A DNA stretch of 64,000 nt from WJMT01 sp964624145 (GTDB lineage Bacteria; Acidobacteriota; Aminicenantia; Aminicenantales; Aminicenantaceae): NCBI GenBank assembly GCA_964624145.1, contig CAZUXT010000014.1:1-64000 (forward strand), given 5' to 3'. This document shows positions 33,676 to 41,741 of this stretch, in pieces. Under the pieces are notes generated by a model. That model had not been told where the DNA came from and ran no database searches. It was given only the letters and a program-made list of their open reading frames with translations. Within the stretch, counting starts at the first letter, position 1; every line of letters starts with the position of its first letter. The translations under genes were made by a program, and so were the position numbers.

Positions 33676-35492
33676 AAGGCGATAAGATATATGAAGACCT
33701 GTCCCTGATAAGACGCAGGTCAAAAAGAGTGTTTACGGCCGTTACCGTCATTTTTTTCTTGCTGCTGGTATACTTTTGGAAGGTACAGATCATTGATCAC
33801 CAAAAATATTGGAAAAGATCCGAAGCCAACCGCATCAGGAGAATCTCTCTTTCTCCTCAAAGGGGACTTATTTTAGATAGAGAAGACAACATCTTAGCTA
33901 AAAACATAGCTTCTTTCAAAGTTTCTTTGGTGAGGGAGAAATGCGAAGATTTACAGGACTCATATACAAGGATATCCAATCTTCTTCATATTGATAAAAA
34001 GGATATTGAAGAGAGGATTCAGAAATTCCAATCGTTTCAACTGTTCCGTCCTATTGTTATCAAAGATGATCTTACCCAGAAAGAGGTCGCTCTTATAGAG
34101 AGCAGGAAGGCTGAGTTTCCTGAATTGATCCTTCAGACAGAACCCAAACGATTTTATCCTTATCATACTCTTGCGGCTCATGTATTGGGTTATTTGCAGG
34201 AAATTTCCCCACAGGAGTTGAAATCTGAAGCGTACCAACACTATGAGATAGGGGATCTTATAGGCAGAATGGGGATTGAAAATGAATACGAAAACAAGCT
34301 TTCAGGGGAGAAAGGAGTGGCTTTAGAGATAGTTGATAGTGAAGGCCGTGTTATTGCAGGGTACAATCAGAACGAGTCCGTAAATGGAGAGAATATAAAA
34401 TTGACATTGGACCTGGATCTGCAGAAAGAGGTGGAGAGCATTTTGGAAGAAAGAGAGGGTGCGGTCGTCGTCATGAATGCACAGAGCGGTGAAGTCCTGG
34501 CGATGGCCAGTTACCCGAATTATGATCCGAACAAATTTATAAACAGATTCACTCCTGAACAATGGACGGAGCTTGTCCAGGATCCTAATTTTCCCCTGGA
34601 AAACAGATCTATAAGAGGGCTTTATTCCCCAGGCTCTCTTTTCAAGCCATTGGTGGCCATAGGAGCGCTGGATTCGCATCTGATATCAGATCAGAGCTCT
34701 TATTTTTGTTCAGGCAGTATTCTTATATACGGGCATCCCTTCTCCTGCTGGAATGAATCCGGTCATGGGAGAGTCAATCTTTATAAAGGAATAAGGAACT
34801 CGTGCAATATCTATTTTTATAATGTCGGGAAAAATCTGGGTATTCAAAAAATAGCTGATTATGCGCGGTTATTTGGATTTGGTTCCCCAACAGAAATTGA
34901 TCTTCCCGGTGAAAAAAATGGATTGGTACCTGATCCGGAATGGAAGAAAAGAACAAGAGGTGAACCCTGGTATCTCGGAGAGACCATTCCTGTGTCCATC
35001 GGACAAGGACCTTTACTGGCGACTCCTCTTCAAGTGGCTGTGTACACATCAATTATCGCAAATAGGGGCGAAAAAGTCATTCCGCACATTTTCCTTTTTG
35101 AACCTGATTCCGGTGACAACAGTGGAAGCCAAAAGAGAGCTTATGTAAGGAAGCTTTCCAAAGATATAGCTAGTTCAAATTTTGAAAAAGTCATAAAGGG
35201 CATGTGGATGGCTGTGAATGAACAAGGAACCGCGCGGTCCGCAATGGTCGAGGATTTCGATGTCTGCGGGAAAACAGGTTCGACTCAAGTCGTGAGCACC
35301 GATACTAAAAAAAAAATGGAAGCGAGAGGCACTAAGATCGAGACGCATTCCTGGTTTACAGGCTTTGCACCCAGGAAAGATCCGGAGGTCATTGTCACGA
35401 TAATCATTGAGTACGGCGGCATGGGAGGCAGCACAGCAGCTCCCTTAGCCAAAAATTTATTCACTCTCTATAAAAATAAATATGTTAGATAG
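33672..35492 (+). CDS. mrdA: Penicillin-binding protein 2 (elongation-specific transpeptidase)
   Basis: A 606-residue class B PBP that cross-links peptidoglycan during cell elongation with RodA. One N-terminal transmembrane segment (about residues 20-40) is followed by the pedestal domain (ANRIRRISLSPQRGLILDRE) and the transpeptidase domain. SPGSLFKPL carries the SxxK nucleophile, NSCN the SxN motif and CGKTGST the KTG motif, so all active-site boxes are intact. It overlaps mreD by four bases and rodA by eleven. The bifunctional elongasome pair PBP2-RodA is thus encoded in tandem. Confidence 0.96.
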   Translation: MKGDKIYEDLSLIRRRSKRVFTAVTVIFFLLLVYFWKVQIIDHQKYWKRSEANRIRRISLSPQRGLILDREDNILAKNIASFKVSLVREKCEDLQDSYTRISNLLHIDKKDIEERIQKFQSFQLFRPIVIKDDLTQKEVALIESRKAEFPELILQTEPKRFYPYHTLAAHVLGYLQEISPQELKSEAYQHYEIGDLIGRMGIENEYENKLSGEKGVALEIVDSEGRVIAGYNQNESVNGENIKLTLDLDLQKEVESILEEREGAVVVMNAQSGEVLAMASYPNYDPNKFINRFTPEQWTELVQDPNFPLENRSIRGLYSPGSLFKPLVAIGALDSHLISDQSSYFCSGSILIYGHPFSCWNESGHGRVNLYKGIRNSCNIYFYNVGKNLGIQKIADYARLFGFGSPTEIDLPGEKNGLVPDPEWKKRTRGEPWYLGETIPVSIGQGPLLATPLQVAVYTSIIANRGEKVIPHIFLFEPDSGDNSGSQKRAYVRKLSKDIASSNFEKVIKGMWMAVNEQGTARSAMVEDFDVCGKTGSTQVVSTDTKKKMEARGTKIETHSWFTGFAPRKDPEVIVTIIIEYGGMGGSTAAPLAKNLFTLYKNKYVR

Positions 35493-36573
35493 AAGCCATT
35501 TTAAAAGCATTGACTGGATACTGATCACTCTAACTCTGGTTAATTCATTTATCGGTGTGATCATGATCCACAGCAGTTCCCATTATATTCCAGGCAATCA
35601 CGCTCAAAAACAGATATTCTTTATTCTCATTGGAATATTGTTCCTGTTTGTTTTTGTTTCCATAGATTATAACTTTTTTATTGAGTACTCTCCTTATATA
35701 TACCTGGTTGCTGTTCTCGTCCTCGGAGGAATTCTGGTATTTGGTTCATTAACCGCAGGGACCAAAAGTTGGATCAGGCTTCCTTTTATACGAATACAGC
35801 CTTCAGAAATCACAAAAGTGGTGATGATCCTGGTTTTAGCTTGGCTATTTAGAGAGTTCAGGTCGTCTTTTATTTCCCTGAAGCTGGGTCTGTTTTCTTC
35901 AGGACTGGTTGTCATTCCCTTGTTACTTGTAGCGCTTCAGCCTGATCTGGGGACGGCACTGACATATTTGCCTATTCTGCTGGGAGCACTGCTGCTGGCC
36001 GGGATAAACAAAAAAATCGTGATATGGCTCATTATTATGGGTTTGGTGATAGGTTTTTTAGGATGGAATTTTTTTCTAAAGGATTATCAAAAAGACAGAA
36101 TAAGGACTTTGATCTTTCCGCAAAAAGATCCTCTTGGAACAGGCTATCATATACTCCAGTCTAAAATTGCCATAGGTTCAGGTGGATTGTTTGGAAAAGG
36201 ATATAAAGAAGGGACTCAAAGCCAGCTGAGATTTTTACCAGCAAGACACACTGATTTTATTTTCTCAGTCATAGGAGAGGAATTCGGGTTTGCAGGTATC
36301 ATAGTGGTCTTGAGCTTGTATTTCATCTTTATTTCCAGACTCCTGTGGTCTGTTTATCAATCCAGAGACAGAGCCGGAGTCTATATTGTTTTCATGGTAT
36401 TCCTGATGTTTGCAAGCCAGTTTCTAATCAATGTTCTCATGACAGTGGGGCTTTTCCCTGTAGCGGGTATTCCTCTTCCTTTATACAGCTACGGGGGTTC
36501 TTCTCTTGTGACGAATTATATTGCAGTGGCTCTGGTAGCGAATGTGAAGATGAGAAGATTCGTTAATGTCTGA
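35482..36573 (+). CDS. rodA: Rod shape-determining peptidoglycan glycosyltransferase RodA
   Basis: A 363-residue SEDS-family polymerase with about ten membrane helices. Signature stretches are SFIRIQPSEITKV-like (IRIQPSEITKVVMI), ALQPDLGTALTYLPI, LPARHTDFIFSVIGEEFGFAG (catalytic-region Asp/Glu) and GLFPVAGIPLPLYSYGGSSLV. It polymerises lipid II into glycan strands and pairs with PBP2. The ATG lies inside the mrdA 3' end. It is the last gene of the shape operon; the next gene starts 25 bases later and may still be co-transcribed. Confidence 0.97.
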   Translation: MLDRSHFKSIDWILITLTLVNSFIGVIMIHSSSHYIPGNHAQKQIFFILIGILFLFVFVSIDYNFFIEYSPYIYLVAVLVLGGILVFGSLTAGTKSWIRLPFIRIQPSEITKVVMILVLAWLFREFRSSFISLKLGLFSSGLVVIPLLLVALQPDLGTALTYLPILLGALLLAGINKKIVIWLIIMGLVIGFLGWNFFLKDYQKDRIRTLIFPQKDPLGTGYHILQSKIAIGSGGLFGKGYKEGTQSQLRFLPARHTDFIFSVIGEEFGFAGIIVVLSLYFIFISRLLWSVYQSRDRAGVYIVFMVFLMFASQFLINVLMTVGLFPVAGIPLPLYSYGGSSLVTNYIAVALVANVKMRRFVNV

Positions 36574-36601
36574 GTGAAATCACTTTTTTTTAAGGAAAAT
36601 G

Positions 36602-38539
36602 ATGAAGAATGCTGATATCGAAGAAGTATTAAAATTCGTCCAGAAACCAGGGCGCTATACAGGGGGGGAGTGGAACATAAGAAAAAAAGACCCCGGCAAA
36701 GTAAAAATAAAGGTGGCCCTTGCTTTTCCGGATGTCTATGAAGTGGGCATGTCTTATCTCGGTCAGAGAATACTCTATCAGGTTTTAAACAGCCGGCCGT
36801 CCATATTAGCGGAGCGGGTTTATGCTCCATGGATTGATTTTGAATCGGTTCTCAGGGAAAACAAAATTCCTTTGTACTCGCTTGAAAATAAAATCCCTCT
36901 GTATGATTTTGATATCATCGGGTTTTCTCTTCTTTATGAATTGAACTACTCCAATTTACTCACCATGCTTGATTTGGGTAAAGTCCCTCTGTATTCAAAA
37001 CAGAGAGATTTGAGAAACCCTCTTGTTATAGCCGGAGGGCCAGCCGCATCCAATCCCGAGCCTGTTTCCGATTTTTTTGATCTGTTCTTGATCGGGGACG
37101 GTGAAAAGGCTTTTATTGAGATCATTGATCGTTATTTGGCATTGAAAAGCAAAGGACAGGACAAAGAAAGCATTTTAAGGTCAATGGCCAAAATACAAGG
37201 GGTTTATGTGCCCTCATTTTACAGTTCCTTTATTCCTTCGAGCTCAAAACTTCTGGCAGAAAAAGCGGAGGAAAATGTCCTTCCCAGAATAAAAAAAAAT
37301 GTAATTCGTTCTTTTGAAGAGAAAAATATCCCTTCCTGCAGAATTGTACCTAATATAAAGACAATATTTGACAGGGTCAGTGTGGAAGTAGCCAGGGGAT
37401 GCCCACAAAACTGCCGCTTCTGCCAGGCCCGAAGTGTTTATTTTCCGATAAGGAACAAGGATCCGAAAATGGTGTTGGAAGAGGTTATGGACAGCCTGGA
37501 TTCCACTGGTTATGAAGAGGCGTCTCTTGCGGCTCTTTCCGTAGGGGATTACCCTGATTTGGACAGGATTGTGACCTTTCTTATGAATGAGTTTGATAAA
37601 AAGAAAATTTCCCTGTCTCTTTCAGCATTAAGGCCGAAATTTCTGACGGATGAGGTAGCGGAGAGCATCATAAAGGTCAAAAAGACCGGATTTACCATTG
37701 TGCCGGAAGCAGGGACTGAAAGGCTCAGAAGGGTCATCAACAAAAAATTGAAAGAAGAAGAGATACTCGAAGCCGTGTCTTCCGCCTTTTCCAAGGGATG
37801 GAGAAAGATCAAGCTGTATTTTATGGTCGGACTTCCTACTGAAAAAAAAGAGGACTTAGAAGGAATCGTCAGTCTGATAGAAAGAATCATACGCGCAGGC
37901 TCTCAGATCTTAAAGAAACCTCCGCAGATAAATCTGAGCGTTTCCTCTTTTATACCAAAACCTCATACGCCTTTTCAGTGGGTGAGAATGAACAGCGCTG
38001 AGGAGCTGAGGGATAAACACGATTTTCTCAGGAAAAGGCTGAAAAAGTATGGTTTTGTCTGGTTCAAGGAACATCCGATTGAAAGCTCTGTTCTGGAGGG
38101 AATTTTTTCAAGAGGGGACAGAAGATTGAATTCTGTGCTTTTCAGGGCATGGAGGGAGGGAGCCCGTTTTGACGGATGGAGTGATGTGTTTGACTTTTCT
38201 ATATGGAAAAAATCTTTTGAAGAAGAAGGATTGAATCCAGAGATATATCTTTCCAGCTTTTCCCAGAAGGCCGTCCTCCCCTGGGATCATATAGATATTG
38301 GAATAAAAAAATCATACTTCAAAAAGGAGTTGAAAAAAGCATTTGCAGAGAGATGGACAGAAAACTGCGAAGAACTTGATTGCCGCAAGTGCCGCGGGTG
38401 TTCTTTCCCCGGAACTGTCAATAAGATTGACTTCTCAGGCATCCCTCTCAAATCTCTTTCTGGATACCGGTTCGGTAAAAAAGCAGACAGGACTCTGCGT
38501 TACAGGCTTTTTTACAGGAAAGAAGGCCCTGCTAGATAC
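36602..38539 (+). CDS. B12-binding/radical SAM protein (TIGR03960 type), 5' part up to assembly gap
   Basis: The N-terminal and radical SAM portion of a TIGR03960-family protein, interrupted by the N run. A B12-binding-like domain (VALAFPDVYEVGMSYLGQRIL, about residues 35-180) precedes the radical SAM core. The core's cluster cysteines are in RGCPQNCRFCQARSVYFP (CxxxCxxC). A cysteine-rich segment CEELDCRKCRGC lies near the gap. ATG 36602 is slightly better spaced from AAGGA than ATG 36599. If the 55-base duplicate around the gap is collapsed, the frame runs straight into the downstream DUF2344 part, giving one protein of about 846 residues, the fusion commonly seen in this family. Function is unproven; a tRNA or ribosome modification role is only a guess. 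Confidence 0.88.
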
Positions 38540-38639
38540 NNNNNNNNNNNNNNNNNNNNNNNNNNNNNNNNNNNNNNNNNNNNNNNNNNNNNNNNNNNNN
38601 NNNNNNNNNNNNNNNNNNNNNNNNNNNNNNNNNNNNNNN
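38540..38639. other. Assembly gap of 100 N flanked by a 55-base duplicate
   Basis: Exactly 100 N separate two identical 55-base stretches (38485-38539 and 38640-38694). This is what a scaffolder leaves when two contigs overlap by a short k-mer but are not merged. No sequence is likely to be missing. Confidence 0.95.
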
Positions 38640-39297
38640 AGACAGGACTCTGCGTTACAGGCTTTTTTACAGGAAAGAAGGCCCTGCTAGATACTTTTCT
38701 CATAATGACCTTATTCATATCATACAGAGAAGTATGAGACGGGCCGGTTTTCAGGTCGAACTCACTCAAGGATTTCATCCTAAGATGAAGATTTCATTCC
38801 CCCCGGCTCTGGGTCTTGGGATGGAAGGGAAAAGAGAGGTGCTTGAATTTCGGTCGGAGTATTTGTTTGAAAACGATCCCTTTGTTTCCCGGATAAACAA
38901 TTTTTTTCCAGCAGGAGTGAAAGCTTTGAGGCTTGATAAAGTGAAGCCTGCCAGTGCTTCTCTAAGCAAAGAAATAGGGAGCGTGGTGTATTCTTTTGAT
39001 TTGAAACAGAAAGACATTCAGGAATCTTTAAGAAACAGGATAGGGAAAAAAGCAGAGGACTTATCCGCGGCCTTTGAATTTGCTAAAAAAGCCTTGTATG
39101 AGGAAGCGGTTCCTGATTTAAGCAAGGTAAGTTTTGATGATAAAAAGGGGAGAGTCTCGCTTGAATTTTTGTTTTCGCCGGGAAAAGCTGTCAGGATTAG
39201 ATCCATAATCCAGAAGATTTTCGATGTCGAATATCCTAATTTTATTGCATCGAGAGAAAAAATAAATTTTAAGTCAGAGAAAACATTAAAAGCTTGA
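38640..39297 (+). CDS. DUF2344 / TIGR03936 C-terminal part of the same radical SAM protein
   Basis: The frame beginning at 38641 reads DRTLRYRLFYRKEGPARYF, then SHNDLIHIIQRSMRRAGFQV and TQGFHPKMKISFPPALGLG. This is the start of the DUF2344 (radical SAM-linked) domain. The first residues repeat the last ones before the gap, so this is the 3' part of the 36602 gene, not a separate gene. A downstream ATG at 38734 would remove the conserved N-terminal strand of the domain and is an artefact of the gap. The stop at 39295-39297 overlaps the -35 box of the next gene's promoter. Confidence 0.88.
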
Positions 39298-39322
39298 CCT
39301 TAAAAAGGCTCCATAATATTAT
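39294..39322 (+). promoter_or_regulatory. Putative promoter of the acyl-CoA dehydrogenase gene
   Basis: TTGACC (39294-39299) and TATTAT (39317-39322) are exactly 17 bases apart. The -35 box overlaps the stop codon of the preceding gene, so the acyl-CoA dehydrogenase can be expressed on its own. Confidence 0.55.
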
Positions 39323-39357
39323 CAAGGTTAAAGTAATATGAAGAAAGGAGGAAGAAA

Positions 39358-40506
39358 GTGATTGATTTCAGTTTGACTGAAGAACAGAAAGCCTTGCAGG
39401 AGATGGCAAAAGAATTTGCAGAAAAAGAAATGAGGCCGAATGCAGCTAAATATGATCAGGGAGAAACCTTTCCCGATGATGTCATGCAAAAAGCATTTGA
39501 GGTCGGATTTTTAACTTCGGAAATCCCGGAAGCCTATGAGGGCGGAGGGCTGTCACATCTGGATCAGGCTATCGTGTGTGAAGAGCTGGCCTGGGGATGC
39601 GCTGGTCTGTATACAACCATAATGGCGAATGCGCTGGCTGTTACTCCCATCATTATTGCAGGAACCGAGGAACAAAAGAAAGAATTCCTGGTTCCCTTTA
39701 CCAAAGAAATGACTTTGGGTTCCTTTTGTCTTACGGAACGAGAAGCTGGTTCGGATGCCGGAGCAGTGAAGACAAAAGCAGTAAAAAAAGGTGATGAGTA
39801 TATTCTGAACGGATCGAAATGCTTTATCACGAATGGAGGAGTTGCCAAGCTGTTCGTTGTTTTTGCTACCACGGATCCTGGAAAGGGAGCCCGCGGTATG
39901 AGCGCTTTTCTTGTTCCAAGTGATACTGAAGGAATCACCATCGGAAAAATAGAAGATAAAATGGGGCACAGGGCTTCGAACACAGCAGAGATTTTCTTTG
40001 AGGATGTTAAAATTCCCGCGAAGAACCTTTTGGGCAAAGAAGGAAGAGGTTTCATTGTCGCCATGAAAACTTTTGAAAGCAGCCGGCCTCCGGTAGGCGC
40101 CGGAGGAGTGGGTGTAGCCCGTGCAGCACTGGAGCATGCGGTTGACTATTCCAAAACCAGAGTTCAGTTTGGAAAGCCTATCGCTCTGTTTCAGTACATA
40201 GCATTCAAAATGGCCCAAATGGCCGCAGATATAAACGCAGCCAGATTTTTAGTCTGGAATGCTGCCTGGCGCCTGGATAAAAGCCTTCCCTTAGGAAAAG
40301 AATCAGCCATGGCCAAGATGTATGGTTCGGATGTGGCAATGAAAGTGACGTGTGAGGCTCTTGATATACTCGGCGGTTATGGATATATGAAGGATTATCC
40401 CATGGAGAAATTGATGAGGGATGCCAAACTGCTGCAGATCTATGAAGGCACAAACGATATCCAGCGCCTGATCATAAGCAGGGAGGTCATAGGACCTTTA
40501 AAATAA
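39358..40506 (+). CDS. Acyl-CoA dehydrogenase
   Basis: A 382-residue FAD enzyme that introduces an alpha-beta double bond into acyl-CoA. Visible are the N-terminal helical domain (IDFSLTEEQKALQEMAKEF), the FAD/substrate signature FCLTEREAGSDAGAVKTKA, the middle GNG-type segment (YILNGSKCFITNGG), the VQFGKPIALFQ motif, and LDILGGYGYMKDYPMEKLMRD. The catalytic glutamate is in the C-terminal YEGTNDIQRLIISRE, the butyryl/short-chain group position. The start is GTG 39358 with AAAGGAGG upstream. Chain-length specificity cannot be given. It could act with the acyl-CoA mutase in branched-chain or fatty acid catabolism, although the genes are 14 kb apart. Confidence 0.95.
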   Translation: MIDFSLTEEQKALQEMAKEFAEKEMRPNAAKYDQGETFPDDVMQKAFEVGFLTSEIPEAYEGGGLSHLDQAIVCEELAWGCAGLYTTIMANALAVTPIIIAGTEEQKKEFLVPFTKEMTLGSFCLTEREAGSDAGAVKTKAVKKGDEYILNGSKCFITNGGVAKLFVVFATTDPGKGARGMSAFLVPSDTEGITIGKIEDKMGHRASNTAEIFFEDVKIPAKNLLGKEGRGFIVAMKTFESSRPPVGAGGVGVARAALEHAVDYSKTRVQFGKPIALFQYIAFKMAQMAADINAARFLVWNAAWRLDKSLPLGKESAMAKMYGSDVAMKVTCEALDILGGYGYMKDYPMEKLMRDAKLLQIYEGTNDIQRLIISREVIGPLK

Positions 40507-40518
40507 GGTTTTTGACTT

Positions 40519-40571
40519 AAAACCTCATCCGAAAGATAACCGAGAAGTTCTCTTTTTTATTGTGAGGTTTT
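40519..40571. terminator. Hairpin between convergent acyl-CoA dehydrogenase and exbD genes
   Basis: AAAACCTCA (40519-40527) and TGAGGTTTT (40563-40571) form a perfect nine-base stem. A smaller GAGA-AGT-TCTC hairpin followed by six T lies inside. A second small stem, CTCCG/CGGAG, lies just before the exbD stop at about 40621-40635. This is a plausible bidirectional termination region, but not a textbook terminator. Confidence 0.4.
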
Positions 40572-40642
40572 CTGTCTGTTTAAAAAGAGACAAAAGCCTT
40601 TTACAGTGGATTTATAGAAGCTCCGATTAACGGAGTAAAGTT

Positions 40643-41035
40643 TTATTCGTCCTCTTCGAAATATTCAGGAATGATTCCTGTATCTTCGACTCCTGCGCCT
40701 TTGGCGATATCAATGACTTCGACGACTCTATTGAATGGAATTGTTGCATTGGCTCTGATAAAGATGTTTTTGTTCTGTCGTGATTCATAAATTCTTCTTA
40801 ATTCGCTTTGTAGCATGTTTAAATCTACGGCGTCTTTATTGATGAGAACGGTCCCGTCTGCACGCACGGTAAGAACAATAATACCCTGAGGAGTTGCACT
40901 TGTATCCTGAGTGGTCTCTGGAAGCTTGACGTCCATTCCTTTTTGAAGGGTAGGGGTAAGCACGATGAAGATTATAAGGAGTACCAGTAAGACATCACAT
41001 AATGGAACAACATTAGGCTCTGCTTTTAAGCCCAT
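40643..41035 (-). CDS. ExbD/TolR family biopolymer transport protein
   Basis: A 130-residue protein with a single N-terminal membrane helix (PNVVPLCDVLLVLLIIFIVLTP). It carries the conserved aspartate (Asp14) of the ExbD/TolR proton channel, followed by the periplasmic ExbD domain (VLTVRADGTVLINKDAVDL). It would work with an ExbB/TolQ partner to couple proton motive force to TonB or Tol proteins. No exbB, tonB or tolQ lies beside it in this window, so its partner must be encoded elsewhere. ATG 41035 has AGGAGG upstream and its own strong promoter. Monocistronic by position. Confidence 0.92.
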   Translation of the reverse strand: MGLKAEPNVVPLCDVLLVLLIIFIVLTPTLQKGMDVKLPETTQDTSATPQGIIVLTVRADGTVLINKDAVDLNMLQSELRRIYESRQNKNIFIRANATIPFNRVVEVIDIAKGAGVEDTGIIPEYFEEDE

Positions 41036-41067
41036 AAAAACCTCCTAGTCTACATTGTTAAGACGGT

Positions 41068-41097
41068 ATTCTATAGTAATCGATCGGTGCTTGTCAA
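41068..41097 (-). promoter_or_regulatory. Putative exbD promoter
   Basis: On the minus strand a perfect -35, TTGACA (41097-41092), is 18 bases from TAGAAT (41073-41068). A 16-base spacing to TATAGA is also possible. The predicted start near 41061 leaves a 25-base leader containing the AGGAGG site. Confidence 0.55.
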
Positions 41098-41158
41098 TGT
41101 GCAGTTTAAAAAATTTAAGCTGATTTTCAATTTGACAGTATTTTCTATTAAAGGGTAT

Positions 41159-41420
41159 ATTAACCTGACCTATTCATAAAAAAATGGCGATGAGCATTTT
41201 TTCTTTTTGCTTTCAAGGATATACATGCTTTTCATAAAAATGGAAAATGAAATGTTTTTGTTTGTTTTTACTTTCATTTTAATCGCCATTTTATTACCAT
41301 TAAGGCAAGCCGATCTCACTGCATCTGCTTTGTTACAGGATACTTGCGGTGAAGGACCACAGCTTCGCACCCTGTGCCTCGCATCTGCAGCAACCTCGAC
41401 TTGTGAATAATCAAGGTTAT
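41159..41420 (+). repeat. Family C element, copy 2, bounded by B-type ends
   Basis: Outer ends ATTAACCTGACCTATTCA (41160-41177) and TGAATAATCAAGGTTAT (41404-41420) are imperfect inverted repeats of the B type. Inside, AAAATGGCGAT (41182-41192) and ATCGCCATTTT (41282-41292) form a perfect 11-base stem around 89 bases. The tail AGCCGATCTCACTGCATCTG...GCGGTGAAGGA (about 41304-41356) matches the tail of copy 1. A small CACAG/CTGTG hairpin follows. No gene is supported in this 390-base spacer. Confidence 0.7.
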
Positions 41421-41426
41421 TATCCT

Positions 41427-41741
41427 ATGAATAAAGAAGAAATAATCGAAAAAATCGAATCCATCAGAAAAAGCGTGGAGCAGGACCAGTTTGAGATCAT
41501 AACCGGTAAAATATTAGAGAGAAGATTCCATTTGCACCATTCTAACCGGAATATTATCACAAAAAAGATAATTGAGGGTTTGAGAAAAAGGATGCTCAAT
41601 GAGATAAGCCTTATTTTAGAACCTGTGCTTGAAAGGCAGAGGGAAATAAACTTGAGATTCTTAAAAGAAATAAGGCATATAAAGGAACAGATTGAATCCA
41701 AGAACAGCTCACTCACTGATGATGAAAAAAAAGTTAAATAA
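41427..41741 (+). CDS. Small coiled-coil protein, unknown function
   Basis: A 104-residue charged, helical protein (MNKEEIIEKIESIRKSVEQ...) rich in Lys, Glu, Ile and Leu with heptad-like spacing; no known domain is recognised. A longer open frame reaches back to 41349 through the repeat element, but ATG 41427 is preferred because the upstream codons lie in the B/C repeat and differ in composition. It starts a five-gene co-directional cluster with three glycosyltransferases. Its 3' end overlaps the first of them by about 20 bases, implying coupled translation and perhaps a physical partnership. It has no signal peptide or membrane helix. Confidence 0.65.
   Translation: MNKEEIIEKIESIRKSVEQDQFEIITGKILERRFHLHHSNRNIITKKIIEGLRKRMLNEISLILEPVLERQREINLRFLKEIRHIKEQIESKNSSLTDDEKKVK

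Noticed and set aside
38340..38780. Open frames running through the N block and a tandem-duplication reading of the two 55-base copies
   Set aside because: Translation through N is meaningless, and an exact duplicate flanking exactly 100 N is an assembly overlap, not biology.
39553..40218. 221-residue minus-strand open frame opposite the acyl-CoA dehydrogenase
   Set aside because: Antisense shadow; the plus-strand frame carries all family motifs.
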